A stretch of DNA of 64,000 bases, taken from NCBI GenBank assembly GCA_008921705.1, contig VFFE01007624.1, positions 1,232,327 to 1,296,326 on the forward strand, in the 5' to 3' direction. Numbering within the stretch: position 1 is the first letter of the stretch; the number at the start of each line of letters is the position of its first letter. The notes under the pieces were generated by a model. It searched no databases. It was not told where the DNA came from and saw only the letters and a program-made list of their open reading frames with translations. Source of the DNA: Burhinus oedicnemus (lineage: Eukaryota > Chordata > Aves > Charadriiformes > Burhinidae). Positions 22,921 to 34,172 of the stretch are shown piece by piece. A program made the translations under genes and the position numbers.

Positions 22921-23781
22921 ACCTGCTTCTCAGGCACTGTCACCCGCTTCCTCCCACCCTGCTCCCCGTGCTGCCCGCGGGCAAGGCAGAGCGGCCAGGC
23001 TGCGCGGCCGGTCCCGGGAGGAGGGTCCCTCCTCGGGAAGAGACGTGCGAGACCATCAAGTCCCCTCTTACCCTCTCCTTTTTGGGACAAGCAAACCGGG
23101 ATGCTCCGAAGCCGTGGTTTGGGGAGCTCATCCTCCTCTCCCCATCCCACCACGGACCGTGGCAGCAGACACAGGTGCTTTGGGGGTGCTGCTCAGGGGG
23201 AGCAGTGGGGGGACACCGGGGAGGGGGTTGGGAAGGAAGACGACGTTACACGTCCACTGCCCACCACGGAGAGGTCTCAGGGTCACCGTAGCAGGGGACC
23301 AGAGGGAGCAAGGACGAGCCCAGCACTGCCCAAGCCTTTTCCCCCCCACCTCCGCTCGCTGCCTGCGGTGCCCCGGCGTGGGTGAAGCGATGGGCGCTTG
23401 CCCAGGTAGCCCAAAAGGCAACGGCAGCAGCTGGCCACGATTGCCCAACACTCCCCCGTGCAAAGTCCAGCCAAGCACCGCTCTCGGCTATTAACAGCAC
23501 CAATTAGAGCAGCACCCAGAGCCGCTGGAGGCGAAGGTGGGACGGGTTCAAGCATCCCACAAGCATGGACAGGGGACGTCCCTGCGGCATCACGGGGGAC
23601 AGAGACTCTCTCTGCTGTCGAACTCGGAAGTGTCGGTCCACGGACACCTCTCATGGTCACCTACGAGAGAGATTTAACATCCCGTCGGGCTCGGCTGGGG
23701 TGTGAGGGACTCGTCCCTGGAGTCACATCCCGGGGTCCTGTCCAAGGCCACCCTGGGGTTTTGGGCTTTGCTACCATGGGT

Positions 23782-23880
23782 TGACGTCACGCCCAGCCCG
23801 CAGCTGTCAGAATTAATTGAGGAAACCCAGCCACGGTAAACAACGAGGAAGGAAAACGGGGCAGATTAGATAACGAGGAA
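23782..23880. promoter_or_regulatory. CRE palindrome with FOX, ETS and GATA-like sites
   Basis: A perfect TGACGTCA cAMP-response element at 23782-23789 is followed within 90 bases by CAGCTGTC (E-box), AATTAATTGAGG, GGTAAACAAC (forkhead), GAGGAAGGAAAA (ETS) and AGATTAGATAACG (GATA-like). The density of strong motifs suggests a regulatory element. No conservation data were used. Confidence 0.35.
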
Positions 23881-24771
23881 TGTGAGGTTCTCGCTGTATT
23901 TTCCCCCTGGATGGCAAGCCTTGCCCGCTCGCTCCGGCACAGACCCTGCCGAGCCCAGCCTGCTCCTCACCAGCCCCAGGAGAGGCTGAAATCCCCCTTC
24001 TGGGGGACAGCTTTGCTAAAAACGGGTCTGGCGTACCCCAGACCCAAGGTTCGGGTCTCCCCTCCCTCCCGCAGAGCCGTGCATCGCCCCGGGACGGGCA
24101 GCGAGAGCAGAGCACGGTCCCCCGCTCCCCATCACCGCCAGAGGAGACACGGGGGGTAGGTGGGAACAACCGCTACGAGGGTGGCACAGGGGGACAGGAC
24201 CTGGTGGAGAGGGGCAGGGCAGGGTCCTGGCCAGCGGAATTACTGTCCCCACTGCACCGTAACAGGCACAAGGTCCCAAAGGGGGAACTCCCTTCCCAGC
24301 GAGCCGCATCCCAGCCTCCCCATCAGAGCAACGTTTGGCTCCAGGTTGCGTTACCCAGACCCGCTCTGCTCCCCAGCAGCACGTCACCCTCCAAACTCCG
24401 ACACAAAATGGACCCGCTGGCATTCAGACACCTTCCTCATCCCCAGGACATCTCTGCCTTTAGGGCATCTCAGCCCTCCGGAGATCCTGCCCGGCTCAGC
24501 AGCATCACCCCAGCCCTGCAGCGGCAGTGACAGGGCAGGTGACAATGCCACCCCACTGGCTAGTGGGACCAGTGTGGACCACCCATCCCGCACACCCAGA
24601 AACGTGTCACCCCCTCCCCAGCCCGGCACTGCACTCGGTGCAGGAGGGCAGCCGCTCCAGAGGTGTGTGGGGACACAGCTCACACCTGGCCAGCCGTTGT
24701 CCCCAGCATGTCCCCAAGCCTGGAAAAGCCACATCCAGCAGCTCTGGAGGCTTTTGTGAACGAGGAACAAC

Positions 24772-24794
24772 CTCAGCTCCCTCTGCTGGCACCT
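24772..24794 (-). promoter_or_regulatory. Candidate CTCF site
   Basis: The minus strand reads GTGCCAGCAGAGGGAGCTGAG. It contains CCAGCAGAGGG, which matches the CTCF core CCASYAGRKGG, but has A where the consensus has C next. Flanking bases agree in part. Moderate candidate only. Confidence 0.3.
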
Positions 24795-25149
24795 GCTTCA
24801 GGCCAGGCCCTTCCCTGGCAAACCCTGGTTATAAATAACATTTCCAAGCTCATTCCCGCAGGACACGGTGCCACCCGCTCAGCCCGCCGGGGAGATGCCA
24901 CCAGCTCGCCCAAAGCCGGGGAGATGCTCCCCAGCTCCTGCCACAGGCTGCAACCAAGCACAAGCAGGCTGTTCAGCAGAAGGACACACAGCCCATCCGT
25001 CCAGCCTGCTCAGGGGGTTTATTCCTGTCTTACAGGTGAGGAAAACTGCCCGGCAAGGGTCAGTCGAGGGAGGGGATTCTGCCCCTCTGCTCCGCTCCGG
25101 GGAGACCCCCCCGCAGTGCTGCCTCCAGCGCTGGGGACACCAACAGCAG

Positions 25150-25622
25150 AAGGACATGGAGCTGTTGGAGCGGGGCCAGAGGAGGCCACCGAGATCCTGG
25201 GAGGGCTGGAGCCCCTCTGCTGTGAGGACAGGCTGAGAGAGTTGGGGTTGTCCAGCCTGGAGAAGAGAAGGCTCCAGGGAGACCTTGGAACCCCTTCCAG
25301 TCCCTAAAGGGGCTACAGGAAAGCTGGGGAGGGACTTTTTACAAGGGCATGAAGTGATAGGGTGAGGGGTAGCAGCTTCAAACTAAAAGAGAGGAGATTT
25401 AGATGAGATCTTAGGGAGAAATTGTTGCCTGTGAGGGTGGTGAGACCCTGGCCCAGGTTGCCCAGAGCAGCTGTGGCTGCCCCATCCCTGGAGGTGTTCA
25501 AGGCCAGGTTGGACGGGGCTTGGAGCAACCTGGTCTGGTGGGAGGTGTCCCTGCCCATGGCAGGGGGGTGGCACTGGGTGAGCTTTAAGGTCCCTTCCAA
25601 CCCAAACCATTCTGTGATTCTA
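25150..25622 (+). mobile_element. CR1 retrotransposon, 5'-truncated copy
   Basis: About 470 bases of CR1 3' sequence in forward orientation: GAGCTGTTGGAGCGGGGCC, GTCCAGCCTGGAGAAGAGAA, GGCTACAGGAAAGCTGGGG, GAGGGTGGTGAGACCCTGGC, TGCCCATGGCAGGGGGGTGG and the 3' end CATTCTGTGATTCTACG. Reading frames are broken by substitutions. It matches the common structure of 5'-truncated avian CR1 insertions. Confidence 0.93.
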
Positions 25623-27399
25623 CGCACTGGGGCAGCAGGGATGGGCTACAGCCCTGGGGAGCAAAGACAAGGTGCCCATGAGCTCTTTCTGGTATTAAAT
25701 GAGTCCTGTGAAACAGTGGATGATCCCACGGCTGGAGACCTGGATGGGGGCTCAGGACCTCCTGCCTCAGCCTCTCTCACCTATAAAACACAGCGAGCGC
25801 TGACCTTGCTGGGAACAGACCTGGATACGAAGCAGCCCAACCTCTGGCCAGGTGTCTTCCGCCGGCTGCGGGGTGAAACATCCCCAGCCGTCACCATCCC
25901 ATGGACAACGCACGTCATCGCCCGTGTTTTAGCAGGGCGGAGGGGAAAGCGCTCGGGCACGATGCTCAGCCCCGACCCTCCCCGCTCGACCCACGGCGGC
26001 CACGCTCAGAGCAGCAGCTGGGAAGCGGGAGCCTTGTTTTTAAGTCAATAAAGGGAGATTGCTATGGAGACACCGCAGCCGCCAGTGGCTCCGCAAGACA
26101 CCCTATCCAGCCTTCCCCACCCACACACCTGCTCTCCTCTCAGCCCTCCAAATTCGGGGTTTGCCTGGAGTTTACGGACGCTTTCAACAGGGTTTTCGAC
26201 AGCTGCCTGCAGGAGCCGGGTGGCTCTGGAGAGTTTTACCGTGCCTTCGGAGGCGCGTCAGCGTCACTCGGCTCATTCCTGCAGGCAGGCAGCTCTCCCA
26301 GGACAGCGCTGCACGCCTTAACCAGCCCGCGGAGTCAGCCAAGCAAGCGGGAAAGCTCTTGAGAAGGTTTTTATCCTTGTTTGTAAAGATCCTCAGTGAA
26401 TTCCCACGAACAGCCGATCTAGCACAGCCCCAGAGGTGAAGAGTTGGCAGTCGACTGCTGGAAAAAGCCACCACTTGGTGGAGGAGAATAATCACGTCCT
26501 ACGTCCAGCCTCAGGCTTGTTCAAGCACCCTCAGCTTGGAAGGAAGCACATCTCAGCTGGGAGAAGAGCCCAAGCAGCCCGTGGGAGCCTCTGGGAAGCC
26601 GGACACACAGCTGGGTTTGTGCAGAAGGCGTTCATACACCCCGACCGGCAGGAGCCAGGGCTGCTGCCTCCGGGAAACTCCTGAAGTGTAAAAGCCAAGC
26701 AGCGAGCTTTTCCTCTGCCCAGAGGATATCCCGTCCAGGTCAACCCCTCCACCCAGGTCCCAGCATCGCCCTTTTCCCAACACTGTCACCGTGGCAGAAG
26801 ATGGAGCCGTGATTTCCACGGTGTCACCGACTCGCAGCACAGCCCAGCTGCCTCGCGGGATGCTGTGCCGCTTCCTCCGTTCATAAATAGCTGAAAAACG
26901 TACTTTTTCCTCCCCACCACTTAAACCCTTTAAGTTACTGTGAAGGTATCACTTCTGCAGGGAAGACGTAATCAGAATAAGGAAAGACTAGGAGGGAGAC
27001 AGCTCTTAAGCCAGCCCTGCAGAGCTGAGCCCGCAGCCTTCCATGGGGCAAACAAGGCTGGTCCTCACCTGCGCGTGCCATCTGCCTCCTCGCCGGGTCC
27101 CCGCCGTGTGCTTTTACTGCCCAGCTCTTTTATGAATGGGGTAGGAAATGTTTGAGATTAGATTTCCTTAAATGATTTGTTTAACTGGGTATTTTCCCCA
27201 CTAACGCACAGGCAGAGCACACCGACGACAGGTTACAGAAAGCTTCCGGAGAAAGCCTACGCTCAAAGTTATTCCTGACCCCGCGCAGATCCCGTACTCC
27301 TTCCCCAGGAATTCCCTCACAGCATCCCCTTCGCCAGCGCGGCCTCGTTTCCCACTTACTATTTCACTGCGCATCCCCCAAGGATTTGCGGAGAAGGAA
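25623..27399. other. Intergenic region between two CR1 copies
   Basis: About 1.8 kb of moderately GC-rich sequence with no recognised gene. Composition starts to fall toward the AT-richer right half. A (AAT)-poor, unremarkable spacer apart from scattered short A/T runs. Confidence 0.5.
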
Positions 27400-27801
27400 C
27401 ATCTTCCTTACAAGGGAAGGCTGAGGGACTGGGGTCGTCTTAGTCTGGAGAAGAGAAGGCTGAGGGGGGATCTCATCAATGCTTATGAATACTTCAAGGG
27501 AGGGTGCCGGGAGGATGGGACCAGTCTTTTTCCAGTGGTGCCCAGTGATAGGACAAGAGGGAACGGGCACAAACTTGACCATAGGAAGTTCCACCTGAAC
27601 ATGAGGAAGAACTTCTTTCCTTTGAGGGTGGCAGAGCACTGGAAGAGGCTGCCCAGAGCGGTGGTGGAGTCTCTGACTCGGAGACATTCCAAACCTACCT
27701 GGATGCTGTCCTGTGCCACCTGCGCTGGGTGACCCTGCTCTGGCAGGGGGGTTGGACCAGATGATCTCCAGAGGTCCCTGCCAACCCCGGGGATTCTGTG
27801 A
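27400..27801 (+). mobile_element. CR1 retrotransposon copy of a different subfamily
   Basis: Forward-orientation CR1 of about 400 bases: CTTACAAGGGAAGGCTGAGG, CTGGAGAAGAGAAGGCTGAG, CCAGTGATAGGACAAGAGG, AACATGAGGAAGAACTTC, GAGCACTGGAAGAGGCTGCC, GGGTTGGACCAGATGATCTC and ending GGGGATTCTGTGA. The CTGTGCCACCTGCGCTGGGTG segment and the ATGATCTCCAGAGGTCCCTG end differ from the copy at 25150, so it is a separate subfamily and insertion. Confidence 0.92.
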
Positions 27802-30029
27802 AGAGGCGAAGCGAGCACCAATCCCTCCCTTAGCATCTTCCTGCACACTGTGCGCTGCATCCCTCAGGATTCAGCGGCCATAGCACGTAGGAGGGGAAAA
27901 AAATTAATAATAATAATAAAAAAAATAAATAAATCACAAACCCCTGGCGTTTTTCTTCCCTGCTGCAGTTCCAGGCAGAGGGGTTGCTGGAGCCCCCGAG
28001 CCCCCGCCGGCAGGCAGGGGGACAAGCAGCGATGCCATGGAGGTTTTGGAGCACATCCCGCACTTTGCGCTCAGCGGGGCATCCTCCAGCCAGAGGCAGT
28101 GGCAAAGAGCAGCAGGGACACGCAGCGAGGCCCGGGGGACGGTGCCCTTTGGGTCCTGAGCACGCCTCCCTCACTGCAATTCATCACACGTAACAGCAGA
28201 GAGCAGCCTCCCGCAGCATCGCTTGAGGGACCGAAAAAAGCGGCTGAAAACCAGAATTATTTTCGTAAATTTTAATGGACGACGATCTGGTTTCCCCTAA
28301 AAAAAATAAGAAAAAAAAAAAAGCAAGCAGAAAAATCAAACCCGAGTAGTTCATAGGTGACCGCGGCAGCCGTTTGACTTGGCCTCTCGCCTTGCCACCC
28401 TGCACCGCACCCAGCCTCCGCGCGGGGACCACGGTGGCAGCATGACCCCCGTTACAGCAATGCCCCGAGTTATTTGCCTGCTCGGGAGATAATATTAGAA
28501 GGTGCGAGGGTATTGTCCTGCGCTGGCAAACTTTGACAGGTTGCAACCCTAAAGACAAACAGATTCTTTCAAGCAAATAAGTAGTAAATGAAAAGTTGGG
28601 CAGAGGGAAGGGGAGGCAATCCTAACCTACCCAAACACGCCGGTCTTAAAGATCCCCGTGAGCACCGAGAGCTCAAGGGGTGCGTTCTTTTCAAGGCACA
28701 AAATAAATACCCGTAGGCAGAGGTAGCAGGATGTCTGTTCCCAGTAAGGCTTTCGGTCAAGCTTAAACAGCACATGAAAGCTCCAGGCGTTTATTCAAAT
28801 GTTAAAAAGCAAAACCCAGCGCACACATATTGAGGTTTCTTGCAAGGATTAGCAACAAAGACGCATGTAAGCAAAAGAACGGCTTCAGCTAAGCTGCTCC
28901 ACAGTATAGTTTATATAGGCAAAGGCTTGGGCTGGGTGCCCCGAGTGGTAAGGCCTCGCCTGGGAAACAGGATCAGCCCGAGATGACCATGCGAGCGCCC
29001 ACCAAAGCAGAGACCTTCACATGCCCCCATCCTGATACACGGCAGCGCCAGATATTCCCTCAGCAACAGCAAGAAAAGAAAAAAAACCAAACTTCCTTCA
29101 TTCAAGATTCCTCTCCTGCCTCACCAAGAGGCTCATGAAGCAGCAGGTCTGATCTGCTGCCGTTTGAAGCGTCACCGCATACCGCGCCGTGGCTCCGAGT
29201 AAAGCACCAGGACACAAATAACCCACACAAGGAGCACTTAAGGACCGGGCCGTGGCTGCAGCATCGCCTCGTGCTGGTGACCCCCATATGAAGATCACCG
29301 AAACCAGGTTTCCACTCCTCCTCACATCTGCACCCGGACCCCGCAGTGCCGCCTCCCCTCCCGCTTCGGTCCCCATTACAGCTGGAAGGTGCCGGCAGCG
29401 CGGTGCCGAGCTGGTGCCTACCACCATGCCCTCTGTCCCCCCGCCGGGGCACCGGCACGGTGCCGAGCCCCCGCCATCCCCTCGCACACGCCACCCCGAG
29501 GACTAGGGCAGGCAGGAGAGACAGCATTATTGTGGAGAAGTTACCTGACCTTACAACGAGGGACACCCACTGCCGACATCGGTGAAGACGTATAACCAGA
29601 TGCGGTAACGCTCTGTACCGGCACCGTGCACCCCGTGCAGCCCGGGTGGGAATCCTCCTCCCCAAAGAGCTGCTGCGGCGAGCCCCCTCCCCTCTTCACA
29701 GGCTCTCCTCCCCCATCACCCTTCACAAAGAACTCTCATCCTTGTACCCATCTGCCTGGGCTGGAAAGGTTGTTCGATAAACTCAATACGCACCGAATTC
29801 GTTTTGTTTTGATTTTAAAGTGATTTGGGGTAAAGATGGGGCCAGAACTGGGTTTAAGGATACTGTGCCTTAGTGTCTGGAAACACCCTGGAGATAGAAG
29901 CAAGCTGGGTACATTTAACTACAAGATGACAGATTCAGAAGTTTTTGCAGCTTCAATAAAACTCTCAACAGCTACAGAACATTTTTTTTTTTTCTGTGTT
30001 AATTTAATCATACAAATATTCATTTATAC
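27802..30029. other. Intergenic transition zone left of ILRUN
   Basis: A composition boundary region with A-rich simple sequence at 27896-27942 and 28300-28322. It has a minus-strand AATAAA (TTTATT at 28790-28795) that could be an alternative distal ILRUN 3' end, and a plus-strand AATAAA near 29956 with no gene before it. No coding exon is recognised. Confidence 0.45.
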
Positions 30030-30047
30030 ATTAAGGAAAAAGCTTCC

Positions 30048-30053
30048 TTTATT
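30048..30053 (-). terminator. ILRUN: Candidate ILRUN polyadenylation signal
   Basis: TTTATT on the plus strand, AATAAA on the ILRUN strand. The following transcript sequence is AT- and GT-rich (AATGTATAAATG, TTTGTATG), consistent with a downstream element. Competing candidates are at about 33253 (ATTAAA) and 28790 (AATAAA). Confidence 0.4.
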
Positions 30054-30601
30054 TTCACCCCCAATGTGCTATCATAGGACTTCTCCCAGACTCAATGAGG
30101 CAACACACCATCCTGTTCTACACATGCACTCCCCCCGGAGAGAACAGACAGGCTGCAGAACCACCCACGCACTCACACACGGGAAAAAAAAAATAATAAT
30201 TAAACACACAACAGAAACCCAGACGTGGGACAGCGTGCATTTCCTAACCCTGCAGACTCCGGCTGCTCTCGTGCCCACGTGCTCTCTGATCGCACGGCTT
30301 TGCCCCTCGGCGGGGGAGCCGCATCTTCCAAACCTTGGAAGGGTCTGGATCCAACGGTCCTAAGATGCGGGCAGCAGATTCCAGCTCCTCCCACCCCCCC
30401 CCGCCTCAGGTGGCATTGCCAGTTTTGGGGTAGCCCTAGGGGTTTTGTGCTCCAGTTTGCCTGGGCTGAGAGAGGGTGCCTGGGCTGCCGTTGCTCAACT
30501 CGTGTTGGCGATACGACACATCCCAAGGGGCTCACGTTGACCCAGGGATCCATTTAGAGACCCTCCAAGATGTTCTGCATTATTCTTTTTTCTTTTGGAG
30601 A

Positions 30602-30621
30602 GGTGGGGGGGTGGGGGGGGG
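30602..30621 (+). other. Long G-run tract (C-rich in ILRUN transcript)
   Basis: Runs of seven and eight or more G separated by a single T, with short G flanks. It can form a quadruplex on the plus strand. In the ILRUN 3'UTR it would be a poly(C) patch, a typical poly(C)-binding protein target (inference). Confidence 0.6.
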
Positions 30622-33398
30622 CAAGGAAGATCTCTCTCCCTCTCCTCCGCAGGACTTCAAGACAGACGGGTGTTAATCAGACTGGAGCCAGTTGCAGCCC
30701 CTCTGTCACTGCACCCCTCCCGTACCAGTGGGTACCAGCCCCATCCCTCCCCCAGTCAGGAACACCAGCCTCACTGGGGTAACAGCCTCTTTACTGGTTC
30801 AGCAGTCTCAACCCGGTAAGGATTTCCTCCCATTTCTACCAGGCCTGAGTTCTGCGTGCCTGACTCACCTGGATCAGGTCATCTGAGCTGCCGCACACAC
30901 TTCAGGCTCACCAAAATATTTGGCATTCAGCACTTCTGAAAAACCAGGCCATTTAGTTCATGTGTCTGATGTTAAGACTCCCCGAGTTTGAATGCATCAG
31001 CCCTACGGAAACCAATACAGTCACAGCGCCCCGAAGTCACCTGGAAAGAGCTTTGCTGAATACATCTCAAATCCCTCTATTTAAAAGCTGGAAACGTAAC
31101 AGCAAGAGCAATTTGAGGGTTGGCTGCACCGCTAAGCTCCACGGAACCAGCGGAGATAAAACCACCTTTGGCCTCAGTGAAACAGTTTTTACTCAAGGGA
31201 AAACTCAGAGGTAGAGCAGCCACTAATTTAAACATTCTTCCAGCGTCCCAGCCAGGGTTACAGCCCCAACCCTCAAAGCATCCAGAGCTCTGTGCGGTGG
31301 TGTGCAGAGCGATCGCTCAGCTACCTGGGGACACGGTGACGTGAGCAGCAAGAGGTTGCAGATCTCAGCAGCAACTCCGATCTGACCCTGCCTTTCTTCA
31401 CACCCTGGAGTAAGTGACCCTTGTCACAAGGACACCGCAGACTGAACACAATCAAGAGGAGAGAGAGAATTCAAGTCTGTGCAGAACAAGTATGCCTTCT
31501 GAGCGGGAAAGCACACAACTACTTGGGGTGCATGCAAGTTTTTTTTTTCTCAAGAAAAGGAAAATTCAGTCTTCGGAGAAGCACAGGAACACGAATGTGG
31601 CAGCCATTATACACAGGAGGAGCATACGTGGCTGGGAGCAGAAGAAAGCCAGCGTGGGGGTATCCAAGTTTGAGGGTCTCCCAGATGCCTCAGCAGACAC
31701 AAGGCAAAGCTTGCAGCACCAGCTATAACATACAGACTCAGATCTTAATTTTCCATCCCCTTCCACTACACAGCTGATGAAAGGAGCCAATAAAGATAAG
31801 GAATCACCTTGTCACTTGGACAAACAGCAGTCTCCAGTGTTTTAGATGCCTTCAAGATGGGAAGCAGCAATATTGCAAGAGGTGTGATGGTCAGGAACAC
31901 GTTCATGCCTTTAGAGCTTGTTGCACAAGTCACCTGCTCGGAAAGGAGGGAGCGAAGAAAGAATCCATTTGCCCACGCTACACTACAGTGATGCAAACCA
32001 TTCCCTAGACTGAATGCTAAGAGGAGGTAACAAATCCGAGGCAAAATGATGTTACAGCACAAGAACCAAACACTACAGCTGCACTGAGCAGCGCAGCACC
32101 ACCTTCCACAGGTTCACTCTGGATCTTAACACTCACCCAGCTCTAACAAGCTGCCGAGACAGACCAGGTCCTCACCAAACTGCAAGTGTAAATGGCTAGC
32201 AGTCCAAATCCTGCAGTGCCTCTTTTATGCAGGTAATTTCTTGCATTATACTTGTTTCTCCCAGCAAACAGATTTTTGAAGAGAGACTTCAGATAACAGT
32301 GACCTTTAACAACTGAACCTCTGAAATACAAACAAAAACTATCGCCCAATTCTTCCTCTGTTGGATGCAAGGAACTCCCGCTGTCCTCCACAAGATCCAT
32401 CTGTATGCACTAAGATAAGAGTGTCCTTGGTAGCTGCAATGAAAATGAATCCCCCATTCAAAATCAACCAAGAAAATACAACTAGTCAAGAGCAATCTGT
32501 GCAAAGCCACACACCATGCAGCAAGCCTGCGCTCTGCTCCAAGAAGGAGAACAAGAGTCTTCACTGGAAAGATTTGGAAGAAGGTAGTGGGAGCTTTGCA
32601 TATTACTGCATCTTTGGCAGATGGCTGTTCCAGCCTTGTGCAGGTTTCTGAATAAGGAGGTGTCCCCTCACTTCGCTCCCCTTCAGCAGAATCTGTGGTG
32701 ACACGGCACTTCAGAAAGCCACCACAGCACTCGAGGCCATTCTCCCTCCCCTCACACTGGACTTCCCAATTCATAAGTGGAGGAAGATACATCGGAGGAA
32801 CAGCAGAGCAACCCGCGTCCCCAGAGGAGCAATCCCTCCCCTAATACCAGGCCCTGGAGAGCCCGTTCAGGAGGTAAGGGCCTCAACGAAGCGACAAGCC
32901 GGGATGATAAAGGCGAATGAATACAAGGCGACAGAGTGGGATCCAGCTGATGATGCTAACTCTTGCTCCGCATTCCAAAAACGCAAACAATTAGCCTCTA
33001 AGCTAACACTTTATCACAGGAGAAATGAACGCAAACTTATACTCTGTAAGAGAGATGGGAGATTCAAAATTAAAAGGACATGACCTTTGTAAAGCTTTGC
33101 AACTACTACCAAGTGAATTACAGCTACAGAAGAGTTTCCTCTTGGCACAAGACTGATACGCTTGCTTGGTTGCTCTAGGCACAGCTACTGTACATCAAGA
33201 GTTAACAAAAAAAGTATTTTAAAATGCTAACCACATAGGACAGCTCTGGAACTTTAATAAATCTGTTTCTTATTAATATGGGTGTGTATTTTTGTGTACC
33301 TCATGTACAAGGGGAAGGGAAATGAGCCCTCCATGTTATCCTAGAAGTCCCAGAGTCTTTCTCTCCAACTTTGATACCGAGACCTGGTCTTCAGCATG

Positions 33399-33446
33399 GT
33401 TTCCAACAACATGCAGGACAATGTTTCCAACAACATGCAGGACAAT
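33399..33446. repeat. Perfect 24-base tandem duplication in ILRUN 3'UTR
   Basis: Two adjacent identical copies of the 24-base unit beginning GTTTCCAACAACATG and ending CAGGACAAT. The absence of differences suggests a recent duplication or, less likely, an assembly error. Confidence 0.92.
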
Positions 33447-34136
33447 TAACAGCAACACCCAAACCAAAAGAAAAAAAAAGAAAGAAATAGAAGAAGATAT
33501 AAAAGTTGGTAACTAAAACCAGCAGATGATATTAAAAATGCAGAGCTGGGTGCAGACCCAACCTGTCATTAAAAAATGTCCGACAAAAAGGAAGTCACTG
33601 CACAAACCCCAGAAGATGCTAAGCAAATTCCCATTCGGTAGCAAGCAAAACGTGACAGTTCCATAAAAATGCACGCTGTCCCTTATTTAAAAAAATATGA
33701 ACAAGAAACAAACAGAAATTAAACATTTGCTCAAACTACAACCGCTCTGTAGGCAAAATATTTTTTTAAAGATGGCTTTTTCATTTTCATTTTTTAAACT
33801 TCTTTTTAAGCTACCTAATTATGTGTGAGAATGATTTCTAAAAAAAAAAAAAAAACCAACCCATGGTGTTGGTATATTTTCTTTCTCATAGCATTTAACA
33901 ACACTCCTGAAATCCAGCATTCACACATGCATACTTAGATTTTGTATTTTCCTCTGGAAACAGCTAGTCTTAAGTTACTGGGCTTTTGTTTTTTCTTCTT
34001 TATCCAGAACACGGAGCCAGAGAAGGGGGGGGTCCACGTTGTGTCTGTCTGCCACATGAATCCCCCTCCCTTCCCCCAAAAGTCAGTTCTCTGTTAAATT
34101 CTCCTCTTGTCGATACCCGTTTTGTGTTTTTGTGTT

Positions 34137-34172
34137 TTAAGACTGTCCGAAGGGATAAGGACCGTGGAAACC
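34137..34172 (-). CDS. ILRUN: ILRUN exon 5 (last 11 codons and stop)
   Basis: A 36-base coding end that follows a TTTCTTTCAG acceptor. It encodes GFHGPYPFGQS and a TAA stop (34137-34139). Human has GLHGPYPFGQS as I recall, one change. The phase joins after the AAG of exon 4. Too short to be found as an open frame, so this rests on the splice site and the distinctive peptide. Confidence 0.92.
   Translation of the reverse strand, partial: GFHGPYPFGQS

Larger units (their letters stand above)
11019..25149. other. GC-rich intergenic region between SPDEF and ILRUN
   Basis: About 14 kb with no coding exon I can support. Long open frames are frequent on both strands and usually overlap one another, as expected from GC-rich DNA. 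Entries below mark the parts that stand out: G-rich tracts, tandem repeats, AP-1 and CRE-like sites, and AT-rich islands near 11935, 17270 and 22832. The SPDEF noncoding first exon could be here but has no signature I can read. Confidence 0.5.
30030..34136 (-). other. ILRUN: ILRUN 3'UTR
   Basis: Noncoding sequence after the ILRUN stop codon (34137-34139). The nearest canonical minus-strand AATAAA found is at 30048-30053, giving a 3'UTR of about 4.1 kb; an ATTAAA near 33253 could give a much shorter one. The region holds a perfect 24-base direct repeat (33399-33446), A/T runs, and a C-rich tract in the transcript (30602-30621). A sense-strand open frame of 167 codons (32289-32792) has no recognisable product. 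The end point is inferred. Confidence 0.5.

Noticed and set aside
29955..29995. AATAAA followed by a long T-run on the plus strand
   Set aside because: No plus-strand gene ends here. It is more likely chance AT-rich sequence near the ILRUN 3' end.
32289..32792. Sense-strand open frame of 167 codons in the ILRUN 3'UTR
   Set aside because: It starts with ATG and is longer than expected for AT-rich DNA, but the Cys-rich translation matches nothing I know and it sits over 1.3 kb after the stop of ILRUN. No evidence of translation from sequence alone.
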